From positions 241,504-305,503 of the forward strand of contig JBLXDM010000006.1 of the NCBI GenBank assembly GCA_048264125.1: a DNA stretch of 64,000 nucleotides. The letters run 5' to 3'. The notes beneath the pieces were generated by a model, which saw nothing but the letters and a program-made list of their open reading frames with translations, did no database searches and had not been told where the DNA came from. Of this stretch, positions 50,093 to 59,656 are shown in pieces. The stretch's first letter is position 1; every line of letters starts with the position of its first letter. This DNA comes from M1-B18 sp048264125 (GTDB taxonomy: Bacteria; Bacillota; Clostridia; Peptostreptococcales; Natronincolaceae). A program made the translations under genes and the position numbers.

Positions 50093-52117
50093 TTGAGGAA
50101 ATTTTTCCGAGGAGCAAGCTTTTATATTTTAGTCTTCATTGTATTGTTGATTCTCGTACAGCAATTTAATGGAAGACCACAACAAACAGAAGCAATAGGC
50201 TATACAACCCTGCGACAGGAGCTGGTGGCTGGTAATGTAAAAGAGCTTATAATTGTTGGAGATCGTTCCTTAAATGGGACTTTAATAAGAAATAACGAAG
50301 AGGTGCAATTCACATCCTATTGGCCGGTAGCCATTAGTGTCGATGAGATGACGGAGCTATTGGATCCCGAAGTGAATCCAAATCTTAATGTAGTAGGAAC
50401 ACCACCTCCAAGTGTCCCATGGTTTATTGATTTATTGCCTTCGTTGTTTATGATATTAATCTTCATCGTATTCTGGTTTGTATTTATGCAGCAGTCTCAG
50501 GGCGGCGGCAACAGAGTAATGTCCTTTGGTAAAAGCAAGGCAAAGCTTCATAAGGACGACGAAAGAAGAAGAGTTACCTTTGATGACGTAGCAGGTTTGG
50601 ATGAAGAAAAGGAAGAGCTTCAGGAGCTGGTGGATTTCTTGAAGAATCCGAGAAAATATATTGAGCTGGGAGCTCGTATTCCAAAGGGTATATTGATGAT
50701 AGGCCCTCCGGGTACAGGTAAAACCTATATCACCAAGGCGGTTGCAGGTGAAGCGGGGGTTCCCTTCTTTAGCATAAGTGGTTCCGATTTCGTAGAGATG
50801 TTTGTCGGAGTAGGAGCTTCAAGGGTTAGAGATTTATTTGAACAGGCAAAGAAAAATTCGCCTTGTATTATTTTTATTGACGAGATAGACGCCGTAGGAC
50901 GCCGAAGAGGTGCCGGATTGGGCGGAGGACATGACGAGAGGGAGCAAACCCTCAACCAGCTGTTGGTTGAGATGGACGGCTTCGGTATAAATGAGGGTAT
51001 CATCATAGTTGCAGCAACAAATAGGCCGGATATTCTTGACCCTGCCTTACTAAGACCTGGACGTTTTGACCGTCAGGTACTGGTGGGAGCACCAGATATA
51101 AAGGGCAGAGAGGCTATATTAAAGGTTCATTCCAAGGCTAAGCCATTGGCAGAGGATGTAGACCTAAAGGTATTGGCTAGAAGAACCCCAGGCTTCACAC
51201 CTGCAGATATAGAAAATCTTATGAATGAGGCAGCCCTTCTTACGGCTAGGAAAAACGAAAAGAAGATAAGAATGGCTACAATAGAAGAGGCTATAACTAA
51301 GGTTATTGCCGGTGTTGAAAAGAAGAGCCGTGTAATAAGCGAGAAGGAAAGAAGGCTGACTGCCTATCACGAGGCTGGTCATGCAGTGGTGTCAACGGTG
51401 CTACCAAACTTGGATCCGGTGCATCAGGTTACAATTATTCCTAGAGGTAGGGCCGGAGGCTTTACAATGACACTACCGACAGAGGACAAGTACTATGCAA
51501 CGAAAACAGAGATGGAGAATAGCATCATACGCCTGCTTGGAGGTAGAGTTGCAGAAAAGCTGGTATTGGATGATATCAGTACTGGAGCATCAAATGACCT
51601 TCAGAGGGTTACTGAGACCGCAAGAGCGATGGTTACTAAGTATGGTATGAGTGAAAAGCTTGGACCTATGTCCTTTGGTGGCGGCGAAGATGAGGTGTTT
51701 CTAGGAAGAGACTTTACTTCAAAAAGAAACTACTCAGAAGAGGTAGCTGCTGTGGTGGACAATGAGATCAAGAGAATAGTAGACCATGCCTACGATTCCG
51801 CTATACAATTGCTGCAGGACAACATGGATAAGCTGCATATCATTGCTAAAGCCTTGTTAAAAATGGAAACCTTGGACGCAGATATCTACGAAAGGATATT
51901 TAATGGACAGCTGGTTATAGAAGACGAGGATACTTTAGAGGATATAGAAAAGAGATATAAGCAAATGCTAGAGGAGGCAAAGCTGGCAAAGAAGAATGAA
52001 GAGGAAGATAAAGCGCCTTCTCAAGAGGATAAAGCAGAAACCTCCTTTGTAGACAGCCAGAATCCAACGGTTACAGTTGAAGATAAAGAAGATAAAGAAG
52101 ATAAAGAAAATAGCTAA
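50093..52117 (+). CDS. ftsH: ATP-dependent zinc metalloprotease FtsH
   Basis: 674 residues from TTG 50093; AGAGGAGG at 50078-50085 is correctly spaced for it, while ATG 50075 overlaps that site. Two membrane segments (about 8-22 and 116-136) enclose an extracytoplasmic loop. The AAA domain has Walker A GPPGTGKT (about 204-211), pore motif FVG, Walker B IIFIDEIDAVG and second-region homology PALLRPGRFDRQ. The zinc protease site is HEAGH (about 426-430). It degrades membrane and regulatory proteins. The C-terminal tail is Glu/Asp/Lys-rich and ends in EDKEDKEDKE repeats. Confidence 0.95.
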   Translation: MRKFFRGASFYILVFIVLLILVQQFNGRPQQTEAIGYTTLRQELVAGNVKELIIVGDRSLNGTLIRNNEEVQFTSYWPVAISVDEMTELLDPEVNPNLNVVGTPPPSVPWFIDLLPSLFMILIFIVFWFVFMQQSQGGGNRVMSFGKSKAKLHKDDERRRVTFDDVAGLDEEKEELQELVDFLKNPRKYIELGARIPKGILMIGPPGTGKTYITKAVAGEAGVPFFSISGSDFVEMFVGVGASRVRDLFEQAKKNSPCIIFIDEIDAVGRRRGAGLGGGHDEREQTLNQLLVEMDGFGINEGIIIVAATNRPDILDPALLRPGRFDRQVLVGAPDIKGREAILKVHSKAKPLAEDVDLKVLARRTPGFTPADIENLMNEAALLTARKNEKKIRMATIEEAITKVIAGVEKKSRVISEKERRLTAYHEAGHAVVSTVLPNLDPVHQVTIIPRGRAGGFTMTLPTEDKYYATKTEMENSIIRLLGGRVAEKLVLDDISTGASNDLQRVTETARAMVTKYGMSEKLGPMSFGGGEDEVFLGRDFTSKRNYSEEVAAVVDNEIKRIVDHAYDSAIQLLQDNMDKLHIIAKALLKMETLDADIYERIFNGQLVIEDEDTLEDIEKRYKQMLEEAKLAKKNEEEDKAPSQEDKAETSFVDSQNPTVTVEDKEDKEDKENS

Positions 52118-52123
52118 ATACTA

Positions 52124-52160
52124 AAAACGTCTTGAAGATTACTTCAAGGCGTTTTGTTTT
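52124..52160 (+). terminator. Terminator of ftsH
   Basis: AAAACG-CTTGAAG/CTTCAAG-CGTTTT stem with one mismatch, 4-base loop, T-rich tail. Confidence 0.9.
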
Positions 52161-52372
52161 TAACCCATAGCTTAAATATTTTATAGTGTGGGAATCTGGA
52201 CAAAGGAGCAATAAAAGCGTTTCAAGGCTCTTATATGACAGACTTTTAAAATTTTTCAAAAAATAACAAAAAAATATAAAAAAATAGAAGGTATTTTTAT
52301 GTATATATTGAATATAATTTCTAAATGAGTAAAGCAGGCATAATATTTTGAGCCTACAAGTAAATAAAAAAA

Positions 52373-52460
52373 CGGTATAGCTGGGTTTTTTACCGAGAAG
52401 CTCCCACTTCTCCTTCTAAAAAATCATTTAAGCCATAGCAGATTGCTTATGGCTTTTTTT
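52373..52460 (+). ncRNA. Candidate three-hairpin non-coding RNA or leader
   Basis: Three consecutive hairpins: CGGTA/TACCG (52373-52395), GAGAAG-CTCCCA-CTTCTC (52395-52412), and AAGCCATA/TATGGCTT (52430-52455) closed by T7. The last resembles a terminator although no gene lies immediately upstream. The middle hairpin recalls right ends of IS200/IS605-type elements, of which this could be a relic. Otherwise the 507-base ftsH-to-transporter gap shows nothing I recognise. Confidence 0.45.
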
Positions 52461-52624
52461 GTTGGTAAAAATTAGTGTTAATGATGCTGCAGAAATTAAC
52501 AAAGTATAGGACTAACGTAGTTTTGAATGTTAAAAAAATAACCAGTTAAAATATTGTATTTGGAGCTATGACCTATATATATGGGCTTCAAGCATTAAAG
52601 AAAAGAGAGAAGGAGGAAGAAGAT

Positions 52625-53890
52625 ATGCCAAACAAGCTATCTAGCAAAGGCTGGGGGGTAACATTGGCGGGCATGGGAGTAAACTCAATGCTGGGAATAT
52701 TGTATGCCTGGGGGGTTATTTCTGCGGCACTAATTGATCAATTAGGCTGGACTGCAACGCAAACTCAGATACCCTATATGGCTGCATGCGCTGTATTTTC
52801 CTGGTCCATGGTGCCGGGAGGAAGGTTTCAAGACAAGCTGGGCCCTCAATCGGTACTGACGGTTTCGGCCATACTGGCGGGGATAGGTTTTTTATTTTCG
52901 GGATTATATCTGGGGGTCGCATCACTAACAGTGTTCTTCGGAATTGTTTTTGGTGCAGCCATGGGGCTGGGATACGCAGCGCCTACTCCGGCAGCGGTTA
53001 AATGGTTTGATGCAAAAAAGAGGGGGCTTATCTCCGGGATTGTTGTCAGTGGCTTTGGGCTGGCGCCTGTATATATTGCGCCACTAACCACCTACCTATT
53101 AAATAGCTATGGTATCAACAATACCTTTTACATCATTGGGGTAGGCTTCTTTGTTGGTATAATGGTGCTTTCAAGGTTTATTGTTAATCCACCCGAGGGG
53201 TACCAAGAGGAATTAGCTGCAAGGGGATTGGCGTCTGCATCTATTGAGGAAAGACAGGGCAACAGAAAGGTTGATTATAGCTGGCGGGAGGTTTTGAGAA
53301 CAAAGCAATACTACATGCTATGGACGATGTTTTGCTTCGGCACCTTTGCAGGGCTCCTTATAATCGGACAGCTTTCAAAAATAGGCCTGGAGCAGGCGGG
53401 TATTACAAATAGCTTTATTTTGGTGGCTATCTATGCCTCCTTCAATGCCCTGGGGAGGGTAGGCTGTGGTGTCATCTCCGATAAGCTGGGAAGAATGAAA
53501 ACGTTATTTATAATGTTTATATTTCAGGTAATCGTGTACATCGCTTTTCCTTATCTTACTAGCCCACTCGCTTTAGTCTTAGGCGTAACCATTGTTGGAT
53601 TTACCTTCGGAGGCATGCTGACCATTTTCCCCGCCACCACGGCAGATTACTTTGGTTTAAAAAGCTTTGGTATTAACTTTGGAATGGTTATTACTGCATG
53701 GGGTGTGGGTGGCGTATTGGGGCCCTTGCTGGGAGGTATGGTTAGGGATGCTACGGGGACATATGTCATAAGCTATATTGTTTCCGCTGTGCTAAGCGGT
53801 CTTGGGGCTGCCCTCTGTCTATTCACCAAGGCTCCGGAGGTGAGTATTGAAGCTGATGGGGCCTTGGCAACAGAGGCGATTGCGCATTAG
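52625..53890 (+). CDS. MFS transporter, oxalate/formate antiporter (OFA) family-like
   Basis: 421 residues from ATG 52625 (AAGGAGG upstream). Twelve membrane helices in two halves. OFA-like features: GILYAWGVISAALIDQLGW in helix 1, GGRFQDKLGPQ in the loop 2-3, and the second-half CGVISDKLGRMKTLF. The family exchanges organic anions such as oxalate/formate, or imports monocarboxylates. Neighbouring dicarboxylate and propionate genes make an organic acid a sensible substrate, but this is inference. Confidence 0.85.
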   Translation: MPNKLSSKGWGVTLAGMGVNSMLGILYAWGVISAALIDQLGWTATQTQIPYMAACAVFSWSMVPGGRFQDKLGPQSVLTVSAILAGIGFLFSGLYLGVASLTVFFGIVFGAAMGLGYAAPTPAAVKWFDAKKRGLISGIVVSGFGLAPVYIAPLTTYLLNSYGINNTFYIIGVGFFVGIMVLSRFIVNPPEGYQEELAARGLASASIEERQGNRKVDYSWREVLRTKQYYMLWTMFCFGTFAGLLIIGQLSKIGLEQAGITNSFILVAIYASFNALGRVGCGVISDKLGRMKTLFIMFIFQVIVYIAFPYLTSPLALVLGVTIVGFTFGGMLTIFPATTADYFGLKSFGINFGMVITAWGVGGVLGPLLGGMVRDATGTYVISYIVSAVLSGLGAALCLFTKAPEVSIEADGALATEAIAH

Positions 53891-53990
53891 GCAGAAAAAT
53901 ATTAATTGGAGGAGGTGGAGGTCTACCTAAGCACTGATTCTATTGATCAAAGCATTAAACAATATTATGAAAGCAAAGGGGAGTAGAGAA

Positions 53991-55379
53991 ATGGCAGAGT
54001 TAATAAGATTTGATTTTGTTGGTTGGATTACAAGCCCTTACATTCTAATGTTTACAGCAGTGTTTACTGGTATAGTCCTAGGAAATATTAAAATTGGGAA
54101 ATTTAATTTTGGAGCCTCCGGTTGCCTGTTTACCGGTTTATTAATGGGCTGGCTTATTTACGGTTATGGAATGGGCATCCCTGAAGGGGAAAAGGGCTTT
54201 GCCGCCGCCCGCAGCATGATCTCCGCCGGGGTGGTGCCCTCCATGTTTTTTACGCTGTTCTTGGTCTTTTTCGTCGTGGCAGTAGGACTACTGGCGGCTA
54301 AGGATTTAGGTGCTGTACTGAAGAAATATGGAGGAAAATTTGTTGTCCTAGGCTTTTTAATCACTCTTTCTGGCGCAATAGCCACCTATGGAATGGTGCT
54401 AATCAGCCCTGCGGATAATCCCTATGAGGTCTCCGGCGTCTATACAGGCGCACTGACAAGCTCGCCGGGACTGGCTGCAGCGCTTGAAACAGCTAAATCT
54501 CATGCTACAGCAAGGGTAAATGCCTTTGAAGGAGCAGGTGTGGAGGAAAAGGAAAAATTCATTAAAATTCTAGACCCGTCAGGAGAAATATCACAGGAAG
54601 GCTTAACAGCCTTGACAAATGATCAGCAGAATCAATTTGTTAAAAACGCTGAAGCTGGAATAGGCTTAGGCTATGCGGTGGGCTATCCCTTCGGTGTGAT
54701 TGTAGTTATTATAGCTATTAACTTTTTCCCTAAGCTATTTAGAATGAACCTAGAGGAAGAAAGAAAACGATTTGATACGGAAATGCAGGAAGCGAGGACA
54801 ATGGTAAAGGGCGGCAGAGTAATACCAGAGGCTGGCTTTGATATTGTTGCCTTTGCATTAGCCTGCCTCTTCGGCTACAGCATTGGTCTTATAGAAATAT
54901 ATTTAGGGCCTATATTGGGATACTTCAGCTTGGGAGCAACGGGTGGAGCCCTTATCGGGTCGCTGATTTTAGGGTATATAGGAAAAATTGGACCCTTTAA
55001 ATTTAGAATGGATAGTAAGATATTAGGAATCATCAGAGAATTATCCCTCTGTTTTTTCTTGGCAATTGTAGGCTTAAAATATGGCTATGGGGTCTTTGAT
55101 GCAATTCTTGGAACCGGTGGCGCTTTGGCACTGATTTCATTGTTTGTAGGTATGGTCAGTATTTTGGTGGGATACATTGTAGGCCGTTATGTCTTTAAAT
55201 TAAATTGGATTATGCTGGCAGGAGCAATCTGTGGTGGGATGACCTCTACACCCGGTTTGGGTGTAGCTATTGATTCCTTAGAAAGCGATGACCCTGCAGC
55301 AGGCTATGGTGCAGTATATCCCTTCGCCCTATTGGGTATGGTTTTATTTACGATAATACTGCATAAATTACCCATGTAG
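53991..55379 (+). CDS. AspT/YidE/YbjL-type membrane carrier
   Basis: 462 residues from ATG 53991 (GGGGAG eight bases upstream). About ten to eleven membrane helices in two repeats, each containing the duplication motif: LTSSPGLAAALE (about 165) and MTSTPGLGVAID (about 425). This is the aspartate:alanine exchanger superfamily fold. A soluble loop of about 55 residues follows the first motif. The TrkA_C domains usual in AspT are absent. Substrate unknown; an aspartate or other dicarboxylate would fit the downstream fumarase and CoA-transferase genes. Confidence 0.8.
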   Translation: MAELIRFDFVGWITSPYILMFTAVFTGIVLGNIKIGKFNFGASGCLFTGLLMGWLIYGYGMGIPEGEKGFAAARSMISAGVVPSMFFTLFLVFFVVAVGLLAAKDLGAVLKKYGGKFVVLGFLITLSGAIATYGMVLISPADNPYEVSGVYTGALTSSPGLAAALETAKSHATARVNAFEGAGVEEKEKFIKILDPSGEISQEGLTALTNDQQNQFVKNAEAGIGLGYAVGYPFGVIVVIIAINFFPKLFRMNLEEERKRFDTEMQEARTMVKGGRVIPEAGFDIVAFALACLFGYSIGLIEIYLGPILGYFSLGATGGALIGSLILGYIGKIGPFKFRMDSKILGIIRELSLCFFLAIVGLKYGYGVFDAILGTGGALALISLFVGMVSILVGYIVGRYVFKLNWIMLAGAICGGMTSTPGLGVAIDSLESDDPAAGYGAVYPFALLGMVLFTIILHKLPM

Positions 55380-55472
55380 AAGCGCTGCAAAATAACCTGC
55401 CTAGTCATATTTTTGGTAGAGCATAGAACAAAGCAAGGCTCAACTGAAATATAAAAAGGAAATGGTGATGCT

Positions 55473-55799
55473 ATGGAAGTTTTTGAAATTTTTATCAGTG
55501 GATATGCAAAGCTGCCAATAGGTACGACGGCGGAGGAGCTTTATAAGGTCATAGCAGTGGGAATATCGGTGGATAAAAACACCGGGAAAATTCTCGAGGC
55601 CGACTGCTCCTTGGTAACAAAGGTGGCAAAGGAGCATGTAAGGAGGATATTGATAGGAAGAAACCTTCTGGATATCGATGAGATAGAAGGGGCCTTCAAT
55701 GAAAGATATTATGGCACAGCTAAAAAGGCTTTGATATCCTCCACAAAAAAGTGTCATGAGAAATTTAAGCACCTATTGGCAGAGGAGAAAAATATTTAA
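55473..55799 (+). CDS. DUF3870 protein, copy 1
   Basis: 108 residues. DUF3870 features: FEIFISGYAKLPIGTTAEEL, then ADCSLVTKVAKEHV, and GTAKKALISSTKKCHEKFK. Function unknown; no signal peptide. It has a close paralogue at 59327 with the same length and about two thirds identity, and the two genes are followed by similar terminators. The pair brackets the CoA-transferase and fumarase genes. Confidence 0.85.
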   Translation: MEVFEIFISGYAKLPIGTTAEELYKVIAVGISVDKNTGKILEADCSLVTKVAKEHVRRILIGRNLLDIDEIEGAFNERYYGTAKKALISSTKKCHEKFKHLLAEEKNI

Positions 55800-55857
55800 C
55801 TCTATTGTCTATGAAAGCAAAATTCCCCTTTTGTTTTTTCAGTAGATATCACAAGGT

Positions 55858-55899
55858 TAGATATATTAATTCCAAAGGAATTAGTATATCTATTTTTTT
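55858..55899 (+). terminator. Terminator of DUF3870 copy 1
   Basis: TAGATATA-TAATTCC/GGAATTA-TATATCTA stem, AAA loop, T-run. Sequence and layout resemble the terminator of copy 2. Confidence 0.9.
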
Positions 55900-56067
55900 C
55901 TCATTTTACTAGCCCCTTGGGCAGTTAAAACTTAGGTTTGGCCTATGGAAAACTTTCATATTAATTTGACCAGGGATTACCAAGAATTTAATTGCATGAG
56001 GCACTAGGTAGACGTTAAGGAAAAAGAGCGACACTCTTTAATATTGATAATGGGAGGGAATTATTTG

Positions 56068-57606
56068 ATGGAAAGAATAAGAAGGGAAGATCTTAAAAAA
56101 AGAATTATGTCTGCAGAGGAGGCCAGCCAATTCATTAAGGACGGTATGGTTGTAGCCACCAGCGGATTTACTCCTTCGGGATACCCTAAGGCTGTGCCTT
56201 TGGCTTTGGAAAAAAGAAGCAGCAGCGGAGAAAAAATTGGAATAACAGTGATAAGCGGTGCATCGGTAGGAGATGAACTGGACGGGGCACTTTGTCGTTC
56301 GGGAGTTATGAAGCGGAGATATCCTTATCAAACCCACGATGATGTTAGAAATGCGATCAATACCAGGTCAATTGCATATCAGGATATGCATCTAAGCCAT
56401 GTAAGCCAATATATAGATTATGGCTTCTTTGGTAAAATCAATGTAGCATTGGTGGAGGCCCTTGCAATTACTGAGGAGGGGGGTATTATTCCAACTACAT
56501 CAGTTGGCATTATGCCCCAAGCAATAAAAAATGCAGATATTGTTATCGTTGAGGTCAATACCAGTCAACCTATGGAATTGGAGGGAATTCATGATATTTA
56601 TATGACGGAGAAGCCTCCCTTTAGGAAGCCTATCCCTCTGGTGAGCCCCGGTGGCAGAATCGGCACCTCATATATTCCATGTGACCCCAATAAAATAGTC
56701 GCAATTGTCTTAACGGATATATCCGACAAGGTAAGACCCCTAGGCCCTATCGATGAGCCCTCTAGATTAATATCCGGACACATTATTGACTTCCTAAAGC
56801 ATGAGGTGAAGATGGGCAGATTGCCTAAAAATCTATTGCCCCTTCAATCGGGGGTGGGCTCTGTGGCTAATGCGGTATTAGGGGGCTTGCTGAGTTCGGA
56901 CTTCGAGAGCCTCACCTGCTATACGGAGGTAATTCAAGATTCAATGCTGGATCTTATAGATGCTGGCAAGGTGAAGATTGCATCAGGAACAGCCCTCACA
57001 CCCTCGGAGGAGGGTCTTAAAAGACTACATGCCAATATGAGTCATTATGCAAAGCACTGCATTCTAAGACCAATGGAAATAAGCAATAATCCTGAGATAG
57101 CCAGAAGACTAGGGGTAATTGCAATGAATACCGCCATAGAGGTGGATATTTACGGACATGTAAATTCTACCAATATAATGGGCTCCAGGATGATGAATGG
57201 TATTGGAGGCTCAGGAGACTTCACCAGAAATGCTTATATTTCTATATTTACGACGGCATCTACAGCTAGAAACGGCGATATATCCTCCATAGTACCTAAG
57301 GCATCTCATATAGACCATACAGAGCATGACGTTTCGGTGGTGGTTACGGAAATGGGCTTGGCAGACCTTAGGGGAACTACACCTGGTGAAAGAGCCAGAA
57401 AAATAATAAATAATTGTGCGCACCCCGACTACAGAGATCAATTAATGGATTATGTAGAGCGGGCTGAAGGCGGTAAATTTAAGTATCAGCCCCATCTATT
57501 AAATGAGGCTCTGTCCTGGCATGCAAGGTTTATGGAAACAGGTAGCATGAAGCCGGAAAAATCAAACCCGGACGGAATGAATGAGGTGGCTCCAGCAAAG
57601 GAATAG
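56068..57606 (+). CDS. Succinyl-CoA:acetate CoA-transferase / acetyl-CoA hydrolase family
   Basis: 512 residues from ATG 56068 (GGGAGG upstream). Ach1/Cat1/AarC family: EASQFIKDGMVVATSGFTPSG near the N-terminus, and the catalytic Glu region CYTEVIQDSM, where Glu forms the acyl-CoA thioester. GGSGDFTRNAYIS is the CoA-binding Gly-rich segment. Most likely it moves CoA between succinate and acetate, linking the methylmalonyl-CoA route to acetate. Propionyl-CoA:succinate transfer is an alternative that sequence does not exclude. Confidence 0.87.
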   Translation: MERIRREDLKKRIMSAEEASQFIKDGMVVATSGFTPSGYPKAVPLALEKRSSSGEKIGITVISGASVGDELDGALCRSGVMKRRYPYQTHDDVRNAINTRSIAYQDMHLSHVSQYIDYGFFGKINVALVEALAITEEGGIIPTTSVGIMPQAIKNADIVIVEVNTSQPMELEGIHDIYMTEKPPFRKPIPLVSPGGRIGTSYIPCDPNKIVAIVLTDISDKVRPLGPIDEPSRLISGHIIDFLKHEVKMGRLPKNLLPLQSGVGSVANAVLGGLLSSDFESLTCYTEVIQDSMLDLIDAGKVKIASGTALTPSEEGLKRLHANMSHYAKHCILRPMEISNNPEIARRLGVIAMNTAIEVDIYGHVNSTNIMGSRMMNGIGGSGDFTRNAYISIFTTASTARNGDISSIVPKASHIDHTEHDVSVVVTEMGLADLRGTTPGERARKIINNCAHPDYRDQLMDYVERAEGGKFKYQPHLLNEALSWHARFMETGSMKPEKSNPDGMNEVAPAKE

Positions 57607-57674
57607 ATGATCAAACGGCTTTGCTGGAATCCAGATAAATAGAGGATCGGAGGTTATAGCCTGAAAATGTATAA

Positions 57675-57737
57675 ATGGCTGTAATTCTCCTTTTCATCTG
57701 TGGTATTATATACTTAAGGAAAAAGAGGAAAAGGTGA
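57675..57737 (+). CDS. Possible 20-residue membrane peptide
   Basis: MAVILLFICGIIYLRKKRKR, a single hydrophobic helix with a basic end, whose stop overlaps the ribosome site of the fumarase alpha gene. No good ribosome site of its own is visible (GGAGG is 25 or more bases away). It could be a leader peptide or simply a chance frame. Confidence 0.25.
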   Translation: MAVILLFICGIIYLRKKRKR

Positions 57738-57741
57738 TAAA

Positions 57742-58584
57742 ATGAAGCAGGTAGATTGTAGTGAGGTCATAAGGCAGGTAAGGGATTTGTGTGTAAATAT
57801 GAATGTGCGGATGGATACCGGGGTACACCAGGCCTTGGAGAGGTCCCTTGAGACAGAGGATTCACCGCTGGCGAGGGATATTTTGCTGGATCTTATAAAA
57901 AACAAGGAAATAGCTGAGGGTGAAAATATACCCCTCTGTCAGGACACCGGCATGATCTTTGCCTTTGTTGAGCTGGGGCAGGAGGTTAGGATTACAAATG
58001 GCCTGCTGTCGGAGGCCATCAATGAGGGTGTAAGACAGGGCTATGAGGAGGGTTATTTAAGAAAGTCCGTGGTTGCCTGTCCCCTGAGGCGTAAGAATAC
58101 CGGCGACAACACACCTGCAATTATAAATTATCAGCTGGTGGAGGGAGATACCTTCAAAATTAAGCTGGCGGCTAAGGGCTTCGGCAGTGAGAATATGAGT
58201 GCAATAAAAATGCTGAATCCTGTAGATGGCTGGGACGGCGTAAAGGCCTTTGTGCTGGATACCATAAAGCGAGCAGGCGGTAATTGCTGCCCGCCTATCA
58301 TAGTCGGCTTAGGCATAGGTGGAAGCTTTGACAAGGTCGCTGGTCTGGCGAAGCAGGCTCTACTGAGGGATATCGGAGGCTTCAATGAGGATGAATATCT
58401 TGCGGGGCTAGAGAAGGAGCTGCTGGCGGAGGTAAATCAGCTGGGGGTAGGCCCTCAGGGCTTTGGAGGAGCCACTACGGCGCTGGCTTTGCATATAGAG
58501 ACCTATCCTACCCATATAGCTGGGCTACCGGTGGCTATCAATATCAACTGTCATGCGTCAAGGCACGGGGTAATTGAGTTTTAG
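57742..58584 (+). CDS. fumA: Fumarate hydratase class I, alpha subunit
   Basis: 280 residues. Iron-sulfur hydro-lyase N-terminal (tartrate dehydratase alpha) domain. Three cluster cysteines are in place: PLCQDTGM, CPLRRKNTGDN and GGNCCPPIIVG. It interconverts fumarate and malate with the beta subunit 21 bases downstream. L-tartrate dehydratase is homologous, but the C4 context favours fumarase. AAAAGGTGA precedes the ATG. Confidence 0.9.
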   Translation: MKQVDCSEVIRQVRDLCVNMNVRMDTGVHQALERSLETEDSPLARDILLDLIKNKEIAEGENIPLCQDTGMIFAFVELGQEVRITNGLLSEAINEGVRQGYEEGYLRKSVVACPLRRKNTGDNTPAIINYQLVEGDTFKIKLAAKGFGSENMSAIKMLNPVDGWDGVKAFVLDTIKRAGGNCCPPIIVGLGIGGSFDKVAGLAKQALLRDIGGFNEDEYLAGLEKELLAEVNQLGVGPQGFGGATTALALHIETYPTHIAGLPVAININCHASRHGVIEF

Positions 58585-58605
58585 AGGAGGAAGGGGGTTT
58601 TTTTG

Positions 58606-59163
58606 ATGAATACAATAAATATAACCACTCCCTTAGATGATAATACCATTGCAGGGCTGAGGGCAGGGGACAGGGTTTTTATTGATGGCATTATTTATAC
58701 CGCCAGAGATGCGGCCCATTCACGACTAAGGGAATTGATAAACAATAATGAGGAGCTGCCCATTGACTTAAGGGGGCAGGTAATATATTATGTTGGACCA
58801 ACACCTGCTGCGGAAGGTAGGGTAATTGGTTCAGCCGGACCCACCACCAGCACCAGAATGGACACTGTCACCCCTATGCTTTTAGAAAAGGGGCTAAAGG
58901 GGATGATAGGTAAGGGGGATCGCAGTAAAGCCGTCATAGATGCCATCATTGGCAACAAATGCATCTACCTTGCAGCCGTAGGAGGAGCAGGGGCACTTAT
59001 AGCCAGCAGCGTTGTTGAATCTGAGCTTGTGGCCTTTCCCGAGCTGGGGACCGAAGCCATAAGGCGGCTGACGGTTAAGGCTTTTCCTGCAATTGTAGCG
59101 ATTGATTCCTATGGTAATAACCTCTATATCAACGGTCCAAGCCAGTATTTGAGGAGTAAATAA
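58606..59163 (+). CDS. fumB: Fumarate hydratase class I, beta subunit
   Basis: 185 residues from ATG 58606 (GGAGGAAGGGGG upstream; TTG one codon earlier is possible). Swivelling C-terminal domain of class I hydro-lyases: GDRVFIDGIIYTARDAAH, YYVGPTPA, GSAGPTTSTRMD, and IGKGDRSK. It completes the active site with the alpha subunit. Separate alpha and beta genes are usual in Clostridia and archaea. Confidence 0.9.
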   Translation: MNTINITTPLDDNTIAGLRAGDRVFIDGIIYTARDAAHSRLRELINNNEELPIDLRGQVIYYVGPTPAAEGRVIGSAGPTTSTRMDTVTPMLLEKGLKGMIGKGDRSKAVIDAIIGNKCIYLAAVGGAGALIASSVVESELVAFPELGTEAIRRLTVKAFPAIVAIDSYGNNLYINGPSQYLRSK

Positions 59164-59326
59164 ATATAATCCATATGCACTATTTATTAACAATCATATG
59201 ATGTAATTACAAGATCAATGGATAAATTTCTTGTGATGTTGTTACATATTAATATTGATATTTACTTGGAAAAATAATAAACTAGTAGTAGCTGCTAATA
59301 GACAGGATAAAGGTGGAGGGTTATTG

Positions 59327-59656
59327 GTGAAGACCTTTGAAATATTTATAAGCGGCTATGCCAAGCTTCCCAGTGGCACAACCGCTGAAGAGCTATATAA
59401 GGTTGTGGCAGTAGGAGTCATAGTCGACAAATATACCGGCAGAATAATGGATGCCGATTGCTCCTTGGTCACCAGTGTGGCAAAGGCGCATGTAAGGAAG
59501 CTGCTAATAGGTAAGGACCTCAATGATTTGCAACAAATCGAGAAGGCGATAACAGATACCTATTTTGGATCGGCTAAAAAGGCATTAATTACATCTGTTA
59601 AGAAATGCCATGAAAAGTATAAGCAGATCATGGACAACAAAGTAATTGATGATTGA
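59327..59656 (+). CDS. DUF3870 protein, copy 2
   Basis: 109 residues from GTG 59327 (GGAGGG six bases upstream; TTG 59324 is possible). Same motifs as copy 1: FEIFISGYAKLPSGTTAEEL, DADCSLVTSVAKAHVRK, GSAKKALITSVKKCHEKYK. Unknown function. The duplicate lies between fumarase and methylmalonyl-CoA mutase genes, implying a shared role with this acid-metabolism block. Confidence 0.85.
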   Translation: MKTFEIFISGYAKLPSGTTAEELYKVVAVGVIVDKYTGRIMDADCSLVTSVAKAHVRKLLIGKDLNDLQQIEKAITDTYFGSAKKALITSVKKCHEKYKQIMDNKVIDD

